Part shown: one piece after another, positions 61,366-64,000 of the stretch
Layout of the letters: the number at the start of each line of letters is the position of its first letter
Position numbering within the stretch: the stretch's first letter is position 1
The notes under the pieces: generated by a model
The model's input: only the letters and a program-made list of their open reading frames with translations
Databases searched by the model: none
Told to the model about the DNA's origin: nothing
Assembly (NCBI GenBank): GCA_947034895.1
Contig: OX344763.1
Span: 16,523,001-16,587,000, forward strand
Length of the DNA: 64,000 nt
Direction of reading: 5' to 3'
Source: Rhytidiadelphus loreus
Lineage: Eukaryota; Streptophyta; Bryopsida; Hypnales; Hylocomiaceae
Program-made: the position numbers and the translations under genes

Positions 61366-63955
61366 TCACCCGGCCACGCTTTTCTTCTTTTTTTTCTTCT
61401 TCTTCTCAGGGTTGGGCAATTCACCATACGCTTCTAATCTCGAGGAAGGCAAAAATGAATGAGGGCCTTCTTTTTTCTTCATCTTTCTCTTCCTCTTCTT
61501 GCTCTTCTTCTCCCCCTCAGCTTCTAGGCTGTCAACATTTTGAACCTCGTCTTTCTCCTTCTTCACATTAGACTCACCTGCAGGAGCTTTATCCGTATTC
61601 TTCCCTTTCTTTTTCTTCTCGTCAAGTTTTCCCTTGGAAAATTTCCGCGGTGTTTGGCTTGGTCCATCCTGCAGTGCTTGTTTCTTTCTAGCCTTCTGGC
61701 TCAACACTGAATACTTCGGAGCCTCCCACTCCTCCCCACGATAAGGAGCCAACTTCTTAATAGACACATGCTGATTCAGCTCCTTGTCATCAGCTGTTAG
61801 AATATCCGCAACGTCCAGTCCAAATGTGTTTGGTTTCACACCCCGGTACTTGAACCTGGTGGGCAAATCGCCTATCATATCCTCATAGTCCAGCTTATAA
61901 TATTCTTCTAAGTTCTTATCAACTGCAATCTTATCTTTAAACGACACCTTTTGAGTTTTATGTGCAGCAGCAAAACCACCAGCCTTCTTGTCCCAGTCTT
62001 TGGGCAAACCCAGCTCTTCATCTTCTTCGTCAAAATTCGGTTTCTCGATGATACCCTCCTCGTCGTCCACTTCATTTCCAATCTCTGCATCTTCTTCCTG
62101 GTAATACGACTCACCAAAAGCTTCCTGCATCTTGCGATCATATTCCAATGGGTCAAAGTCTTCCTCTAGGTCGTCTTCAACAAGAGAAGCCAACCCAGCA
62201 GTAGCACCTGCGACAGTCTTGATTTTTTCCAGCTTCTCAACAATCTCCTTCTTTTTCAAATTCTTCAGTCTCTTGAGGTCTTCTTCTCGGGCTTTCTTCT
62301 CTTCGGCTAAGCGCTCGGCCTTCTTCTGTCGTTGTGTCTTGCGCACCTCTCCTTTCTTCCTGACAGTGCCATCGACAACCCGAGGGTTGCCCATCACTTG
62401 CGCACCCGCATTCTCCTGGAACCTGAAATTATACTCCGCCTCGTACTTGTCTTGGTCCTCCAGGTGCGCTTCGTCTTCACTAACTTCGCCAACGATGTCG
62501 CGGTACGAAGGTACACGATTTCGTTCTTTGTCTATCCATCCTTCGTTTAAAAAAAACTCCTTCAGAAACTTCTCGTTTGCATCGAGGTCGTCGTCTTTCT
62601 TCCCGAAGTAATCCTCCAGCTTCTTTGATATGTCCTGGTCCTTCTTTCGCCGCTCTGCTTCCTGCACTGCCTCGGCTGTCTCTTCTTCATCTTTCGCAAG
62701 CTCCTCGTTTGTCCTATGCCTCACTCTTAGAAGATCATCTGATACACACAAGCTCAGAGAAATCAGCTCCTTTTCAAATACTGGGCCATTTGGATGCCAA
62801 CTGAAGGTCTGACTCAAATATCACTCTAACCCTAAACTCAAAGAAGAGAATGTCACTTGTCTCCAGAATGCGAGGAAAGAACAGGTTCAGAAAACTCAGC
62901 TCCTTTTCAAGCTCTAGGTCAACAGGATGCCAGCTGAACGTCTGACTACAAAATCACTGTAATCCTAAACCTAAAGAGGACTACCATACAAGTGAGAATT
63001 GTGCTCAGTATTAATGAGAATGCAATGTCGAACAGGTTCGGAAAAATCAGCTCCTCATCGAGTACTAGGCCATCAGGTGAAGGCGTAATTCTGATATCAT
63101 AGAAACCTTATATCTGAGAGGATTATCAGAGAAACGACAATTGTGCTCCGCATAACAGAGAATGCAGAGAAGAAGAAGCGGAGAAACACACGCACCATCA
63201 GAGTCATCGGCCTCCTCCACGCTGCGCAGAAAACTATGCTTGAGCTCCTCCTGCTCGTCAGCGTATGTCGTCACCTTCGGGGTTTTCTTCTTCGGAATGT
63301 CCTCCTCGTCGTCAACTCCATCGAGTAAGTGACGAGCCTGGACATCCTTCAAATATAACGGCTTCTTCTTCTTGATATCAACCGTATTCTCGTCTTCCTC
63401 CTCCTCGTCTTCTTCGTCATCGTAAAACTTCGCCTCAGGTTTGTAGATCGTCGGGTCCTTCTTCTTGATCATCGCCAGTGTCTCAAAAATCTGGAAGTCA
63501 GTCTTCGCAGGCAACTTCCCGTCTTCGTCTTCATCCTCCGACTCCGAGTCGTCGGAATCCGATCCCGCCATTCCTTTCTTCTTCAACTCCTGCAACCGAT
63601 GCAAATCCTCGCGCTGCTTGTTATGCGTGAACCTCTTCGCGTAATTCTCATTCACGGTCCACTCGGCATTGACGTCCACCTCATCCTCCTCGTCCAGTAA
63701 AGCATTCGTCCGTTTCTGTGCAGCCGACTTTCTGAAACATAACGCCATTGCAATGCAGAGCACAAAAATTCGAATCAAAAACCCTAAACCTTTTAAAAGC
63801 TAACGAAACGAAACATGGAGTACGAGAATTTGCAAACTTCGGCAAGAATCGTAACGCCATCGAAGTTCTGAAAGCAAAAACTTGAACGAAAAAACTTGAA
63901 CCCTAAAACCCTAAAACCCTACAGAAGGAATAAGAGAATTTACGTACCGTGGCAT
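61366..63955 (-). CDS. KRI1: KRI1-like ribosome-biogenesis protein
   Basis: KRI1 acts with KRR1 in the nucleolus in 40S pre-rRNA processing. Coding exons are 63948-63955 (only 8 nt: ATGCCACG), 63196-63731 and 61366-62738, phases 2 and 1, giving 638 residues. The N-terminus MPRKSAAQKR leads to WTVNENYAKRFTHNKQRED, the conserved start of the family. Next are acidic Asp/Glu clusters, the DNEKFLKEFFLNEGW-like ANEKFLKEFFLNEGWID, GEVSEDEAHLED, then long Lys/Glu-rich coiled-coil-like stretches. The C-terminal KRI1 domain shows ADILTADDKELNQHVSIK and LAPYR. A Lys-rich tail (probable nucleolar signal) ends KKKKSVAG. Neighbouring telobox motifs fit a ribosome-biogenesis gene. Confidence 0.93.
62758..63105. 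repeat. Three degenerate tandem copies of about 140 bp in KRI1 intron 2
   Basis: AATCAGCTCCTTTTCAAATAC (62760), CTCAGCTCCTTTTCAAGCTC (62897) and AATCAGCTCCTCATCGAGTAC (63045) each continue with CAT/CAA-GGATGCCA-CTGAA-GTCTGACT-like sequence. Copies 1 and 2 are best preserved. All lie between exons 2 and 3 (intron 62739-63195). Confidence 0.65.
63779..63922 (+). promoter_or_regulatory. Telobox (AAACCCTA) motifs in KRI1 intron 1
   Basis: AAACCCTAAACC lies at about 63778-63789, and ACCCTAAAACCCTAAAACCC at about 63900-63919 carries two or three more units. Teloboxes near the start of plant ribosome-biogenesis and ribosomal-protein genes are well known. Here they are in the first intron, within 180 bp of the ATG. 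Confidence 0.5.
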
Positions 63956-64000
63956 GGTGACTACCCGGAGAAGAAATTCAAAACGGTTTTGGTGCACCTG

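Noticed and set aside
62132..62611. 159-codon plus-strand Ser/Phe-rich frame
   Set aside because: Antisense shadow of the Lys/Glu-rich KRI1 exon.

Overview
The window looks like nuclear DNA from a land plant (or close streptophyte). It has four spliced genes with GT-AG introns whose products are typical plant housekeeping or metabolic enzymes, set in AT-rich spacers full of inverted-repeat (foldback) transposons. The pogo-type transposase remnant and the absence of familiar angiosperm retroelements make a non-flowering lineage (bryophyte, lycophyte or fern) plausible. I cannot name the species.

All four host genes are on the minus strand. (1) Allantoinase, start at 3865, nine coding exons read out to base 164, truncated by the left edge. 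(2) A C2-domain phospholipase D, 31310 to 23199, 12 coding exons, 932 residues, with a histidine-rich N-terminus. (3) Guanosine deaminase, 45640 to 43316, 5 coding exons, 189 residues, with a leader intron and a three-codon upstream ORF. (4) A KRI1-like ribosome-biogenesis protein, 63955 to 61366, 3 coding exons, 638 residues. I re-derived every exon by translation and checked splice phases; each gene gives a continuous frame. Guanosine deaminase and allantoinase belong to the same pathway, in which guanosine goes through xanthosine, xanthine, urate and allantoin to allantoate. They lie about 40 kb apart on the same strand.

The spacers are mostly mobile DNA. A composite element at 16339-21676 has TA target duplications and long terminal inverted repeats. 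It carries a broken pogo-like DDE transposase, a 121-bp tandem repeat, and a GC-rich, CpG-rich insert with a gag-like 622-codon reading frame broken by one in-frame UAG. Many foldback elements begin TTAACCCCTAAAGGACC and end with its complement, i.e. TTAA plus a CCC-starting inverted repeat, the arrangement expected of piggyBac-type elements (11.7-15.0, 38.3-39.2, 44.2, 56.2-56.8 and 58.0-58.4 kb, plus solo ends). A second TTAA-bounded foldback of 2.06 kb lies at 5095-7156. CACTA-type non-autonomous elements occur at 36861-37051, 37779-37981 and 50104-52164 (all with 3-bp target duplications) and probably at 9084-11019. A small Ty3-type integrase remnant is at about 41.1-41.6 kb.

The rest is AT-rich spacer with microsatellites, short tandem duplications and isolated hairpins. 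I saw no CRISPR array, rRNA gene or intact tRNA gene.
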